DNA of 64,000 nucleotides, taken from Lytechinus variegatus. Taxonomy: Eukaryota > Echinodermata > Echinoidea > Temnopleuroida > Toxopneustidae. Position numbers and translations under genes: made by a program. Below are positions 12,590 to 24,400 of the stretch, in pieces. Location of the stretch: the NCBI RefSeq assembly GCF_018143015.1, contig NC_054752.1, positions 3,720,001 to 3,784,000 of the forward strand. The letters run 5' to 3'. The notes under the pieces were generated by a model. That model saw only the letters and a list, made by a program, of their open reading frames with translations, was not told where the DNA came from and did not search any database. How positions within the stretch are numbered: position 1 is the stretch's first letter; the number at the start of each line of letters is the position of its first letter.

Positions 12590-13640
12590 AAGAAGAGGGA
12601 GTGAAAATCACGCTCTAAAAGCTTGAAAACTACAAATATTTGATGACGCCCCCCTCCGAAAAAAAATACACAAGCACAAAAGCACAATTAATCCATCCAA
12701 AGCGATCAAGTACATTTCAGGAGTGGGAGAAGTACGCGCAGGGGATGGGAGTTGTATTACGCAAATCCCGGTACCTTTGGTTTGAACGGCTCTTTAATGT
12801 AAACCTCGCTTAGATAAAAAAATAAACATTCCATTCTTTTTTTAATACTACTGGTATTACTAATTACATGACATACAGGATGGCTGCTTGTCTATGACGT
12901 CACATAAATAAAGGCTTAAAAATGCATAACTCCAACGTTGTTTGACGGATTTACATTATACAATAAATAAACGTTATTTAAAGTTTTAAGCACGTTGTTT
13001 AAGCCTGTCACTTTTACAACTACTGTTTAAACTTTTTAAACAACAGTTTGAATTAAGAAATCAAACAATTACAAAAAAATAAACAATTTGTTGTTAGAGA
13101 GAGAGAGAGGCTTAAACGACGTACTATTTTCTTTTAACTGTGTAAGCCTCAGAAGATAATCGTGATTTTTTTTTCAATAAAACCAACTTATCGACGAAAT
13201 CGGACATAAAAATTTGTAGAAGAGTGGGGAAATAAAACAAACATGAAGATGAAACTACTTTGAAAATAAAAATGAAATTCGGTATCCAAATCATGAGAAG
13301 TAAAATTGACAAGTACTTCACATGCTCTTTGTACTTAGTTATAAGGGATTTGTTGATTTCATATCGGATTACTCATCTTTTTCACTGGGAAGTAATCAGG
13401 TGAGCAAGTACTGTTTAATGTCTTCTTGAAAAGACAAATAATCCTACGTATTTGAAAAAATAAATATCTCAAACTTTTAGCCTTTTTTGCAATGGAGCAA
13501 TTAGAAGAGTAGGCCCTGTTAGGTACAAGAAGATTTGCAAAAGATTTTATCTAGTCAATCATATTTTTGACATTTCTACCTAAAGAACAGAAATGCTTAA
13601 TGATTTTCGTAATCGAGAACAGGATAGATATATGAAGAGC
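12590..13640. other. No gene recognised
   Basis: AT-rich, with a short GA microsatellite at about 13097-13109. An exon upstream of the 11.9-kb candidate was sought here on the minus strand without success. Confidence 0.4.
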
Positions 13641-15560
13641 TCACTTGCAGGGGTTAGGTCCATTTTTCATCCAATTTGATATTTTTGTCTCAACGTTTAG
13701 ATTTTTAGTAGCTTTATAAGATGATACAGAAGAAAAGTTGAAATTCTCATTCAAACGTGATCTTAAATGGCAAACTGTAGAAAAAAATCACTTTTTTCAA
13801 AAGGGGTTAGGTCCATTTTAGTTTGGTTGCAAAAGAGGTTAGGTCCACACAGTATTTTTTTGGAAAAGAATATTAAAAAAAAATATGAAGACAGGTAGAT
13901 TTCTTTTATACCCAATTTTATGTTCTCATGGTAGGGTATCATGAAAATTTAGTTTCGCATAAAAATACTGCAAAATGGGAAAATAAAAAAATGATTTTCT
14001 TGGAGTGGACCTAACCCCTTTTGAAAAGAAACTATTCTGAAGAGCTAATTTTTCAAAAGGGGTTAGGTCCACTGTTCATAATTTTTTTCATTGTTTTCTG
14101 TCTCAAAACCTATTTTTTTTTCTCTTTAAACCTCTTTCGAGGGACTTTATTTACATATCTATAATACAATTTACAAATCACAAATTATATACAGTAATCA
14201 AATTAATCAATCAATAAATGAGTTCCAGCAATATGTCAATTTCCTTTGAATTCTTATTTTTGGTAACATATTTTGAACTTAAATACCATCTTAGTTTCAT
14301 TTTCAAAGTCATCCATAATCTATTTACGTTAACAAAGTAATAGCCTTTTTTCATACTCGTATCAATATAATTTCTGTAAATGGTGTATTGAGTAAAATTC
14401 AAAATGATATTAATTAACCAGTATTTCGGTTCCTGTATATTCCAACCTAAAATCACTATGTTTTCATTAACACAGATCTGTACTTTAGAAACAGAAAGAA
14501 TTGTATCTTCTACCATTTTCCATAGAGGTTTTATATTCTCACATTTTATCAACATATGCATAATTGTTCCCTTAAGTAAACAGAGATTACATTTATCATC
14601 ATTTTTTAAACTCCATTTAAATAAATTTGATTTTGAAATATCGATTTTCTATATGTTTGGGCAAATTTGAGATACCAGAATTTTTTAAAATAACTGATAT
14701 TCCAAAACAAGTGTATGGAATAACAGTAATATAAAAATACAAAATGAAACGCTAAGTTTTAATAAATGGAGGACATCTGGTGTATTGCTGGTAAATCATG
14801 TTATAAAAGAAGGGAAATGGAAAAACCTCAATACGGTATTTGATGATTTTGAAAACAGAAAACTATTATACAATTTTGAACTACAAAAGTTGAAGAAAGC
14901 ATTTCCCAACACATGGCTGGAAAATAGATCAAATGCACAACAAAAGGAAATAACGATTATACCTAACCTTATTGAAATATCAAATGGTGATATAATTGAT
15001 GTAAATATCTTGAAAGCTAGACATTATTATCATTATTATTTAGAACATAACAAAACAGAAGCATCTTTCTTTATGTTTTGGCAAAATTATTTAGGACTTC
15101 AGATAGAAATTAATTGGGACAAAGTCCTGTATTTTAAACTTAGACAAATAAAAGATAACAAGGTTAGAGAATTTAATTTTAAGCTTCTGCATAAAATACT
15201 TCCGTCCCAGTCTCAAAACCTATAAATTTTTAGTTATTTTGATGAAAACAACGAAAATTTGAAATTCACATGAAAACGTGAATAAAAGTGGCAAAGAAAA
15301 ATCACTTTTGTAATCAAAATAGGTTGGATTCACTTCAGTTTAGTTGCAAAAGGGGTTAGGTCCACGATGATAATTTTTAAAAGAATATATAGAAAAAAAT
15401 TGAAGACAGGTAGATTTCTTTTATGCCCAATTTTATGTTCACATGATAGGGTAGTACATCACGACAATTTAGTTTCTCATAAGCGTATCGTAGTAAGTGA
15501 GAATAAAAAACAGTTATTTTTCTCCGAAATGGTAAAAAGTGGACTTAACCCTTTTTGCAA
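13640..15560. repeat. 'GGGGTTAGGTCCAC' repeat region
   Basis: The word AAAAGGGGTTAGGTCCA occurs near 13799, 14053 and 15350, with variants near 13650, 13838 and 15536 and the inverse near 14010. It forms a short-repeat element that a LINE has split at 14114-15209. Confidence 0.65.
14114..15209. mobile_element. Tx1/L1-like LINE 3' fragment with internal inversion
   Basis: Flanked by a 14-bp target-site duplication GTCTCAAAACCTAT (14100-14113 and 15210-15223). The right half (+) encodes KWRTSGVLLVNHVIKEGKW to FNFKLLHKILPS. The left half (-) encodes the continuation: KWSLKNDDKCNLCLLKGTIM, then HMLIKCENIKPLWK, then an AATAAA signal and an A-rich tail next to the left duplication. The two halves meet near 14660 in opposite orientation, the signature of twin priming. 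5'-truncated; the polymerase domain is absent. Confidence 0.8.
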
Positions 15561-15589
15561 CTAAACTCTTCATATAACTAAACAAATGA

Positions 15590-17400
15590 TGTGAGCTCGA
15601 AGCGCAAGCGAGACAAAATCGAGAGTTATTAGGCCTAAAACCGGGACACCCTATTCATGTTTTGTAAATCATGAAAATGATGAGTGATTGGGGATCTTAT
15701 TACAATACGAACGCAAAGCGCGAACAGATTTTTTTTAATATTCCGATAAACTGGATAATGATTTGAATAATAATAATGATGATAATAAACAGTTCTTGTA
15801 TAGCGCATATCACAATTATGAATAATGTCTCTATATGCGCTTCCAAAGGACTTGAATATTATTACCCCAGCTGTAGCTTGGCTGCCGTAATTACTATGAT
15901 TACAGCGCACACGCATTTCAAGGAATAAATTCCTGCCAGGTACCCATTCACCTCACCTGGGTTGAGTGCAGCACAATGTGGACAAATTTCTTGCTGAAGG
16001 AAATTACGCCATGGCTGGGATTCGAACCCACAACCCCCTGTTTCAAAGTCCGGAGACAACCCCCTGTTTCAAAGTCCGGAGACTAACCCACTGGGCCACA
16101 ACGCTCCACCTTAAATACACCTAGAATCTGCGTATCTGAATAAAAGTGCGAGCGCATGTTTCAGATTTAGACCTAGAATATGGGCATTCAAAATATGTTT
16201 TTATCATGCAAATCAATAAAGGGAGTACGAAGCGCGAACTTAAAATATTTGATATTCCGATTTGAAACTGGATGATTTAAATAGAGAACAAGCTGCGTAT
16301 CTGAGGAAACATGCGCACGCGTGTTTCAGATTTAGACCTAAAATTTGGGCATTCTAAATGCATTTTTTGTCATGAAAATCAATAAAGCGAGCGCGAAGCG
16401 CGACCTTAACATATTTGATATTCCGATCTGATAAGGGGTCAATTTAAGCTCTTTAATTTAAGCATTTTGTAGGAAAAATTTGAGGTGATATGGATTGCAA
16501 TTAACAAAGAGCTGATATTTTTCATTATTATTACTTTGAGTTTTGACATAGGACCGGGACAATCTAGGGACATCATACAACGCGAGATGAAACTTATTGA
16601 TATTCCATTCTGAAAAAAAGGTACATGTAGTTTAATTATTAAATCAATTTATTATCTATTAATCTAATAAGCCCAGTGATAGCGCGAAATCTTTTAATAT
16701 TATGGCCTGAAAACGGCCATTTCAAGCACTTTTCAAATCATAAATAGGATGCATGAGTTAATATATTTTTAACAATTAATGCGAGCGCATCGCAAGTCGA
16801 AAACTTTCATAGATAAATTATCATGAAATATGGATTTATAACTAGTTTATCATAGAATTAATATTGAGATGTACATAACGCACCAATCAAAATGCGCGTG
16901 CAGCGCGAGCTGATACGTTTTGACAATCAGGCCCGTATATTATGGGAATGTTTGTAGAACTTTAGGGGATACGCAAGAATAATAGGTACCTGACACATCA
17001 GAGGAGAAAATGTTAATATTCAGACCATAAAACACACATTTTTACAGAGCACTTTTAAAAATCAATTTGTAAGTCAAACAAAATAATGAAAGTTCACTTT
17101 CCGAGCTGAAATATGTTTTGTATATTGTCTTCCAAACTTGATATTTTAAGCTCCATATTGAGCAAGATATGGAAATCACCCAACAGGCAATGCAAAGCGC
17201 GAGCGAAAATTTTATTTAGTGATATGAAAGATTTTTGTTATCTTCCCAAGTCTTCCCCTCATCTTATTTTGTTCACTCGTCTTCCTTCATTTCTTTTTTT
17301 TCTCTTCTCCTTTCCCTCTTTTCTCACCCCTTTTTTTGTTCCGCCAATGGGGGCGGAGGGGGGCCCGCGGTACATACGTATCTCAAATTTATACTAAATA
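15590..17400. repeat. GCGAGCGCGAAGCGCGAGC-type repeat element, degraded
   Basis: Repeated units carry a GCGAGCGCGAAGCGCGA core followed by TTAAAATATTTGATATTCCGA-like sequence (about 16200, 16380, 16900, 17195). The right end (CCGCCAATGGGGGCGGAGG near 17342) resembles the right end of the hAT-like element at 27436-28533. It may be an older relative of that element with a SINE inserted. It abuts the 3' end of the crystallin/aerolysin-like gene. Confidence 0.55.
15757..16107 (-). repeat. tRNA-derived SINE, copy 2 (full)
   Basis: Minus strand: tRNA-like head with A box (TGGCCCAGTGGG) and B box (GGTTCGAATCC), body GTGAATGGGTACCTGGCAGG, and tail GCGCTATACAAG plus ATT-type repeats. A 27-base segment of the head (CTCCGGACTTTGAAACAGGG core) is tandemly duplicated between 16030 and 16084. 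Confidence 0.85.
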
Positions 17401-17447
17401 CCCCCCGGGTTGCCAATATATTTGAGTGGACCTCCCCCCACCCAGGC

Positions 17448-18236
17448 TCAATTATCCGAGTCACACTTACGTTCACATCGATACTCATTGCTGTACACTT
17501 TTGTGTCCCCACATACACCGACGACTTGTTTCACTGCCAGGCGACGACCTATTGGAATCCCACAAGTAACTGTGTGAGTAACGACCCTGCTGAACTCCTC
17601 ACTCTGACTACTCGACCAGTCATGTGTTGTAGTATGTGACACCGACATCCCAACTGAGAAAATTTCCTTAAAGACGGCTCCAATCGATGCTTCGACGGAA
17701 GTCGACACACTCCTTCCATGAGTAACAGATCTTCCTAAAACCATGCCTTTCTGTACAGAATACACGCACTCCATTTTGTCACCCTTGGTATTGTCGCAAG
17801 TTTTCATCGCAGTAACTCTATCTAGCGGTACACAGTTCAACGGGGCGTCAGTGTAGGGACAACTGCATGACCACGAAGACATATAATTGTCCCAACCTCC
17901 AAGATGAGGTTTACTGCCGGTATATTTCATAATAGGTCCGCTAAATTGGCCGTGTACGTAGGCAGTCAAAGTGCAACCCGGTCGTACAACCAGCGCAGAA
18001 ACGCGGTCATTCCACCCATCACAACCTCTACCCGGATAGGTCTCCCCGTTGAGAACATCCCACGAAGCTCCGGTGCATGATAACAGTTTGTCGCGGTGAC
18101 CGTAATCATAGAGGCGCGCGCAAAGGAATTTATTCGTATTTACTTTGTACGGGAGAGTTTCGGGTTCAGGGCAACGTCCAACAACAAGACCAGTGAGACT
18201 CAGTCCAAGCAGGATGATTATTAGCTTGAAAGCCAT
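17448..18236 (-). CDS. Secreted beta-gamma-crystallin / aerolysin-like (ep37-like) protein, 262 aa
   Basis: Intact ORF from ATG to TGA in a single exon. Residues 1-20 are a hydrophobic signal peptide, so the product should be secreted. Residues about 36-126 look like one beta-gamma-crystallin domain of two Greek keys; each ends in a (N/D)(N/D)xx(S/T)S-type calcium-binding motif (NDRVSA 76-81, DNYMSS 116-121). Residues about 157-258 begin with a CVY block and continue as a Ser/Thr-rich stretch of alternating polar and hydrophobic residues (168-224). They end in a CGIPIGRRLAV-type strand and paired cysteines. This resembles the insertion-hairpin module of aerolysin/ETX-MTX2 proteins but is shorter than a full module. 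Known relatives of this architecture are amphibian ep37 and beta-gamma-CAT proteins, which act in epithelial defence or membrane handling. The start is supported by the signal peptide and by a splice acceptor 8 bases upstream. The crystallin call is firm; the pore-type call is likely. Cell target and role are not known. Confidence 0.75.
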   Translation of the reverse strand: MAFKLIIILLGLSLTGLVVGRCPEPETLPYKVNTNKFLCARLYDYGHRDKLLSCTGASWDVLNGETYPGRGCDGWNDRVSALVVRPGCTLTAYVHGQFSGPIMKYTGSKPHLGGWDNYMSSWSCSCPYTDAPLNCVPLDRVTAMKTCDNTKGDKMECVYSVQKGMVLGRSVTHGRSVSTSVEASIGAVFKEIFSVGMSVSHTTTHDWSSSQSEEFSRVVTHTVTCGIPIGRRLAVKQVVGVCGDTKVYSNEYRCERKCDSDN

Positions 18237-18244
18237 ACTCAGAT
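17448..18244 (-). other. Coding exon of the crystallin/aerolysin-like gene with 3' splice acceptor
   Basis: On the minus strand a pyrimidine-rich tract ending CTTTCGTTTCAG lies just before ATCTGAGTATG. The acceptor AG is at 18245-18246, so the exon starts at 18244 with only 8 bases of 5'UTR before the ATG. The 3'UTR runs into repeats: an AATAAA word on the minus strand near 17214 is a possible polyadenylation signal, but it sits inside the GCGAGCGCGAAG-type repeat. The exon end is therefore given at the stop codon. Confidence 0.65.
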
Positions 18245-18938
18245 CTGAAACGAAAGAAAAGTGCAGATTGATGAATATTTAGTGCATAGTTAAAAAGGCA
18301 GGGGTAAAAATGGCAGAGACAACAATATCAAGAGTAAAAAATGGCAGAGGCAAAAATGTCAAGAGTAAAAATTGCAGAATAAATTTGCAGAGGCATTAAC
18401 ATGATTGCAGGGCAGAGATAAACTGACAGAGATGAAAGTGGCACTGTCAAAAACGGTGAAAATATTGGAAAGGCCTTGGTGCGGTGGATTTAAATCTATC
18501 CCTGTAATTATCATAAGGTCGTGTGTTCGGCATACAGACTTGCAGTTTTGGATTAATTTGTTTTGTTTGCATATGTTGATCTAAAAATTCAATAAAGAAA
18601 TATTTTTTTAACATCCTTTGCATCTATTTTAGGCCATACACATAAATTAATTTAAACTAGTAACACAATGATTGGCGATGCGCACTTTGTGGCCTTTATC
18701 AAAGCTAAGAATATCCTTTAATAAAAGATGTATTATGTGTGTTCAAGACGTCCAGAGTTTTGAATATCAAAGCAAACTGCTTCTATATTTCAACAATCGT
18801 CCAACATTTTGCATCATATCCGCTTTTTTCAAATTGTCTAAACTCGTTAATTCATTGTTACTATGTTAGAAAGTGTTAGAAAGTGTACCACCAAGCAAGT
18901 TATGCCTGTATAATGCAGATGATACGCCGAACTATACC

Positions 18939-18988
18939 GGTGTGTTGGCTCAGTTGGTAGAGCGTCCGTCTCACAACCGGGAGGTCGC
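18939..18988 (+). repeat. tRNA-like SINE head fragment
   Basis: TGGCTCAGTTGGTAGAGCGT and the anticodon arm match a tRNA 5' half, but the T arm and B box are absent. Therefore this is not a functional tRNA gene. Confidence 0.6.
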
Positions 18989-18989
18989 G

Positions 18990-20300
18990 TCAGACCAAAA
19001 GACGTTTGTGGCGACTTGCATTTGTTTTGACCCAAATGTAAATTTCCGTCTACATTTTCTTTCGTCTTAATCTGTAAATACAATGGCCAAATTCCTTTGG
19101 CTAACCGCGAACATGTGTACCTCGTTAACTTCACGAAAGAGTCGCATATTTTCTTATTGTCAAGTTTGCGCGCCGCATTCCAAGTCTTGGGGCGTGCCTC
19201 GCTGTTATAGATAGCCAATCCGGCAATGTTTATATTCAAGTGACCAATCATCATGATTTGTCCAGGTCAAGAAAGTTTGGATCTACCAATCATCATTTGG
19301 AACGATCTCGTGGTTAATTTTCATGGAAGTAATTTCTTTACTTCTCCTTGCGAACTCGTCATGTACACTTCATACATCTCGCACGTTTTGAGGAGTTAGT
19401 CAACCTCTGTAATACCCACGCAGTCCTTTTCTACTGCCTTATTTTGGATATTAATTTACTCACGGAATATCATTTCGGATACATTGCATTTTCATTTCGG
19501 ACCTTTAGTTACGTATTATTTAATGAGCTCATTTTCGCGATCAAGAAACGCGACATGTTTATTTAATTTCATCTACCGGGATTTGCGCAATATACTTGGA
19601 CTTCACTTTCGCGGTGATAAAAACTATTTGACCTGAGCGCTTCACGCCGTTCATCGCTCAGCTATCATTGCCCCGAACTTTTCGCGGACACTCATCTCGC
19701 GTCTCGGTCCAGTTGGTGGTCATTCGCCTTCGATCTACACCTCTTCGAACTTCACAGTTTCCCGGTGAGTTGGAAAGTAACTTATTTTGGAGTTAGCTTT
19801 ATTTCAACAACACACAGTTATACTTTCCACACGTTAAAATATGGGAGTTGCTGCTACCCTGTTTGGCGTTCAACAATAAAGGGATAGAGCCTCGTCGATC
19901 TGGCGCTGCACGGTGGCTACCGGGCCCGCGATCAATTGGGCAAAGCAAATTTTCGGAGTATTTCATTTCATGTCTATTTCGAACAGTAAATTATGGATTT
20001 TCATTTTCATAAGCAGTCGATGCCCTATAGATGACGCAACGCCACAATGTTGGCAAAATGGCGGAATAAGATTGAGTACAGTGAGCGATAGTGGTGCTGA
20101 GAGAGAAGTTGAAAATTAACTGAAGTAACTTCCGTGTGTGATTGATTACATCATTCCTGACTTGTTACATATCTCTCCATCTTTGTCCCATTTCTCATTA
20201 TGTATTGATTCATTGAGATGTTTAACCACCCCCGAACAAAATTCCAATTAAATACCTAATATCCAAATTGAATATTGCAAATGGTTCTAGTATGGAGTAG
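18990..20300. other. Intronic sequence, no gene recognised
   Basis: Slightly richer in CpG than its surroundings at 19600-19760. No splice-bounded coding exon was identified. Confidence 0.4.
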
Positions 20301-20660
20301 GCCTACATAAAAAAGTAAAACGATGAGTACCCATTGAATCCAATAAATTGGTAATTTGTCCTTATTGAAGCCAATTGACCATTGGTCCCAATTGCAACCA
20401 ATAACATACATACGTATACATGTGATATGCTGATAAGGTCCCAATTGAAAAAAAAATGGGCTATTGGTCCCAACTGAAACTAATTTGGGACCAATTTGCC
20501 CAGTGGGACCAATTGAAATGAGTATAAACAAAATAATAATAATAATAAAAATGGGCAGTTGGATCGACCAATTAGAATTCCATTGGGAACCAACTGAAGA
20601 CCAATCAAGAACAATCCTTGGAACAATTCGAGTGTACGGAATCGGAGAAACCCTTCCATA
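20300..20660. repeat. CAATTGG / TGGTCCCAATTG interspersed short repeat
   Basis: The words TTGGTCCCAATTG and its palindromic core CAATTG recur many times. The overlapping frames on both strands are artefacts of this palindromic low complexity. Confidence 0.55.
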
Positions 20661-20927
20661 CCCTTCATTACGGGTATTAATCATGATGCCTTATTACACT
20701 TTGTGCACCAGTTTTCGGCCAAAACTAAGTGGAAATTGAAGTCGTATACAGTGTGTGCAAACGTGATTATCTCGAAAGTGTATGTTTAAGGTAGGTTTGT
20801 TTAATTGGTATCACAGAGTATAGTATTTGAAGCCGATTTGAATTCAGTCTTTGCGAGACCATTTGCGTGCAATCATTATGCCGAATATACCGAAAGTAAT
20901 ACGCAATTATCTTAAGGGTTCAGGAGG

Positions 20928-21092
20928 CCGTTTCATAAAGCTGTTCGTAAGTTAAGAGCGACTTTAAGAACGACAGGTGATCCTTTCTTACGCGCTAAAT
21001 CATCGCCTATGGTGTATACCATTTACCAAAAGAAAGGATCACCAGTCGTTCTTAAAGTCGCTCTTACGAACAGATTTATGGAACACCCACCA
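20928..21092. mobile_element. Short foldback MITE
   Basis: About 160 bp. Inverted arms include GAGCGACTTTAAGAACGAC and GTCGTTCTTAAAGTCGCTC plus the outer CATAAAGCTGTTCGTAAG and its partner. Nearly the whole element can fold into one hairpin. Confidence 0.7.
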
Positions 21093-21113
21093 GGTCTTTG
21101 TCAGCTTTTTTAA

Positions 21114-24100
21114 AGGACAAGTCCACCCTAACAAAAAGTTGACTTGAATAAAAAGAGAAATATCCAACAAGCCTAACACTGCAAATTACATCAAAATCGG
21201 ATGTAAAATAGGAAAGTTATGACATTTTAAAGTTTTGTTTAATTTCACAAAACAATTATATGCACGTCCTGATCACGTACGTGAACCACCTATAGGCTAT
21301 GTATCAACTCAGCGGAGCCCGCCATTATAAAAGCCCTCTCGCGGTAGGTCGCCTAGCAATCTTGTTAGCGACGCATGTGAGCACCGTCTTGCTCACTCTC
21401 CAAAATGTATGCGATATTAAAATCCAAAAAACTAATGGAATCGTTAAAATTTAGTAAGGCTATGAATACTTATCATTTACATTGACTATCAGTGTATCAA
21501 CCTATATCAGATTTACAAGCAAGTGTGGATAAGATTTCGAATTACCAGTAATTTTGATGAGTGATACAATATGCCAAAATTTATGAAAATATAGCGTAAA
21601 TTTCATATAGCATTTCAAAATCGTTATTTTCAATATCTTCACAATTTTTCATTGTTTTAAAAAACATCTTATTACTTTAATTATAATTTTCCCGAACTGA
21701 TAACGTTGGTAGGCTATTTTCTCCATCGCTTAAAAGGAAATGTCGGGCTTTCGAAATCAGGTTAATTTTTGTTATATTTCTAAAAGAAAATCGTTAGATT
21801 CGAGCTACTATAACGTTGTTCTCCCGAAGAAGGGTTATCATCTCATAATGTTGTGTAAATGATACATAACAATACAACTTACGAGTGTAGCAATCCATGT
21901 TGGATAACATTTTTCAGTATGAGTTTCGTAATGAAGAGAAAAATTAGGTTCATTCTTAGCATGCTAGCCGCAGAATAATAAATTTTAGCGTGTGCAGACA
22001 GGGCTGATCGCCCTGACTGTCCGTTCGGATTATCCAGTCCGATACCGCGTCGGGTTGTATATTCCACGTACCTTTTCCCCTTGCGATGACCACTGTACAG
22101 TTTTAGTGTTTAATTTTGATACTCAATCTGTGAAATTAATAGTTTACCGATATCTAAAAAAGCTTGGAATATACCTGACACATAAATTATTTCATTTTCG
22201 GTAATTATTATTTCTTTCCTGAATTACAAAAAGTCAAACTGCCTAGTGTCAAGAATGTGTAACATTGACTGTATAGTTAAAAATTACAACATTATCAAGG
22301 TTTGGGAAATATCTTGTCATCAGTATCTCACGGTATATGTTAAACAGAAAATATAGAAAAAGTGTATATTTTGTAAATTCCACGGCCACCTTTTACCATC
22401 ATGCGACATATAAAACCGACCCGCATGGCCGCCGGGGGGGGGGGGGAGGTACTCAAATTATTTTAAAATCAAAGTAATAGCAATTTTATAGATCTGCAAT
22501 ATTCCTATCCATGCTCTCGTGATAATGACTCGTGATAATGACTTAAAATCATGGTGAGTTGCAATGGGGAGGGGTCGATGAGGGATACTGAAAAGGGCCA
22601 AAATGAGATTGCAGGCCGGTAGAAATAAGAGGGGCAGATATTAATAGGTTAGTTTTATTGGAGGAGAACTTGACCATAACAGATGGGAAGGAATAATATG
22701 AGACGGTTGAAATTTAGATTGGGAGAGCTGATCTTTGAGATATAAAATGTCACAAACACAAAAACAAAAGGAAGAGAGAACAGGGAGATTATAGGAGGAA
22801 AAGAGAAGCCCTTGCAATAAAATATATCAAACAGGCACTTGTCTGGGGCGAAAGTGAGTGATGATAACTTATGCCCGCCCCTCCCCCTCCCTCCACTCCC
22901 TAGTCAATCTTGGTAGCAGAGACACCGAGAAGATGATTGATGAAAAAGGGGCTAATGGGACCCACAGAAAAAAAATCAGTAATCTTGAACAGGACAGCTT
23001 GAAAACTTATAGTAGGATCCTCATATTGTATAGAATTATAATTATGATAAAAGGTAAAATTCCACGATAAACAACAGGAATTAATATTAGAAAATAAGGT
23101 TATTTGAAAGAGAGTGGGAAAAGGACCCCCCCCCCCTTTCTCCCGATCCGCTTGAGACACCTGAACCCGGCTCCCGGCCCTTCCTCTTCTTCTGTATATA
23201 CCATCTCTTTAAGGCGACCGTGGAATTTACAAAAAATACAGTTCTATATTGTCTGTTTAACATACAGTGAGATACTGATGACATTCGGCAAACTTATATT
23301 TTCCAAATCTTGACAATTTCTATCATGATTCTTGACCTATAAGATTGACGTTTTGTAATTCATGCAGGAAAGAAATAATAATTCTCGAAAATGAAATCAT
23401 TAATATGTGTCAGGTTTATTCCGGGCATTTTTCGATATCGGTATTTCACGGATTGAGTATCAAAATGAAGCACTATATAACTCAACAGAGGTCACTGCAA
23501 GGGGACAAGGTACGTGGAATATACCACCCGACACCAGTATGGGACTAGATAATCCCGCGCGACACACCAGGGGATCAGCCATGTCTGCGCGCGCTAAAAA
23601 TTATCATTCTGCGGCTCGCGTGCTAAGAATGAACTTGATTTTTCTCTTCATTACGAAACTCATCCTTAAAAATGTTATCTAACATGGATTACTACACTCC
23701 TAAAATATATTGTAATGTATCATTTACACAACATTATGAGATGATAACCCTCCTTCGGGCAAACAGTTGGTATAGTAGTTCGAATCTAACAATTTTCTTT
23801 TAGAAATATAACAAAGATTAACCTGATTTTGAAGGCCTCCCATTTCCTCATAAAGCCGAGAAACAGTAATCTATCAACGTTATCAGTTCGGGAAAATTAT
23901 ACTAAATGTAATAAGATGTTTTTTAAAACAATGAAAAATTATGAAAATATTTAAATTAAGGATTTTGAAATGCTATACAAAATTTACACTATATTCTCAT
24001 AAATTTTGGCACTTTGTATCACTCATTAAAATGGCTGATAATTCGTAATATAACCGTCACTTGCTGGTAAATTCGGTACGAGTTTGTACACCGATAGTCA

Positions 24101-24400
24101 ATGTAAATGATAAACATTCACAGCCTTACTAAATTTTAACGATTCTATTGGTTTTTAGGATTTTAATATCGCAGACATTATGGAGAGTGAGCAGAACGAT
24201 GCTTACAGGCGTTGCTAACGGGGTTGCTAGGCGCGAAAATCCGATTTAGCTCCGCCCACTTTTTACACTGAGTTGGAGGGATTCACGTACGTGTGATGGA
24301 TGTGCAAATGAGGAGACTGATGATGACGTCATCCAGTTAACGATTAATCACACACTCGATTTTTAAGACTGATTGTACATCATAGTAAGAATCTGATGTA
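21114..24400. mobile_element. Split T2/Kolobok-type MITE (GGACAAGTCCACC family)
   Basis: The left part after TTAA (21110-21113) runs to 21273. The family sequence resumes at 24294 with GATGGATGTGCAAATGAGG and GATGACGTCAT. The 3020-bp long-TIR element lies between. The right end of the MITE is degraded. Confidence 0.6.
21274..24293. mobile_element. 3.0-kb long-TIR (foldback) element, TGAT-flanked
   Basis: Ends CACGTACGTGAA and TTCACGTACGTG, with TGAT on both sides (21270-21273 and 24294-24297). Inverted arms of about 1.1 kb each (to about 22394 and from about 23208) are strongly similar; shared blocks include GTGAGCA...CTCTCC, the GATATTAAAATCC block, TTCTCTTCATTACGAAACTCAT and ATCAGTATCTCAC. 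The 0.8-kb centre holds a G run and a C run and no transposase-like ORF. Confidence 0.75.

Noticed and set aside
18939-18988. Possible tRNA gene
   Set aside because: Only the D arm and anticodon arm are present; the T arm and B box are missing.
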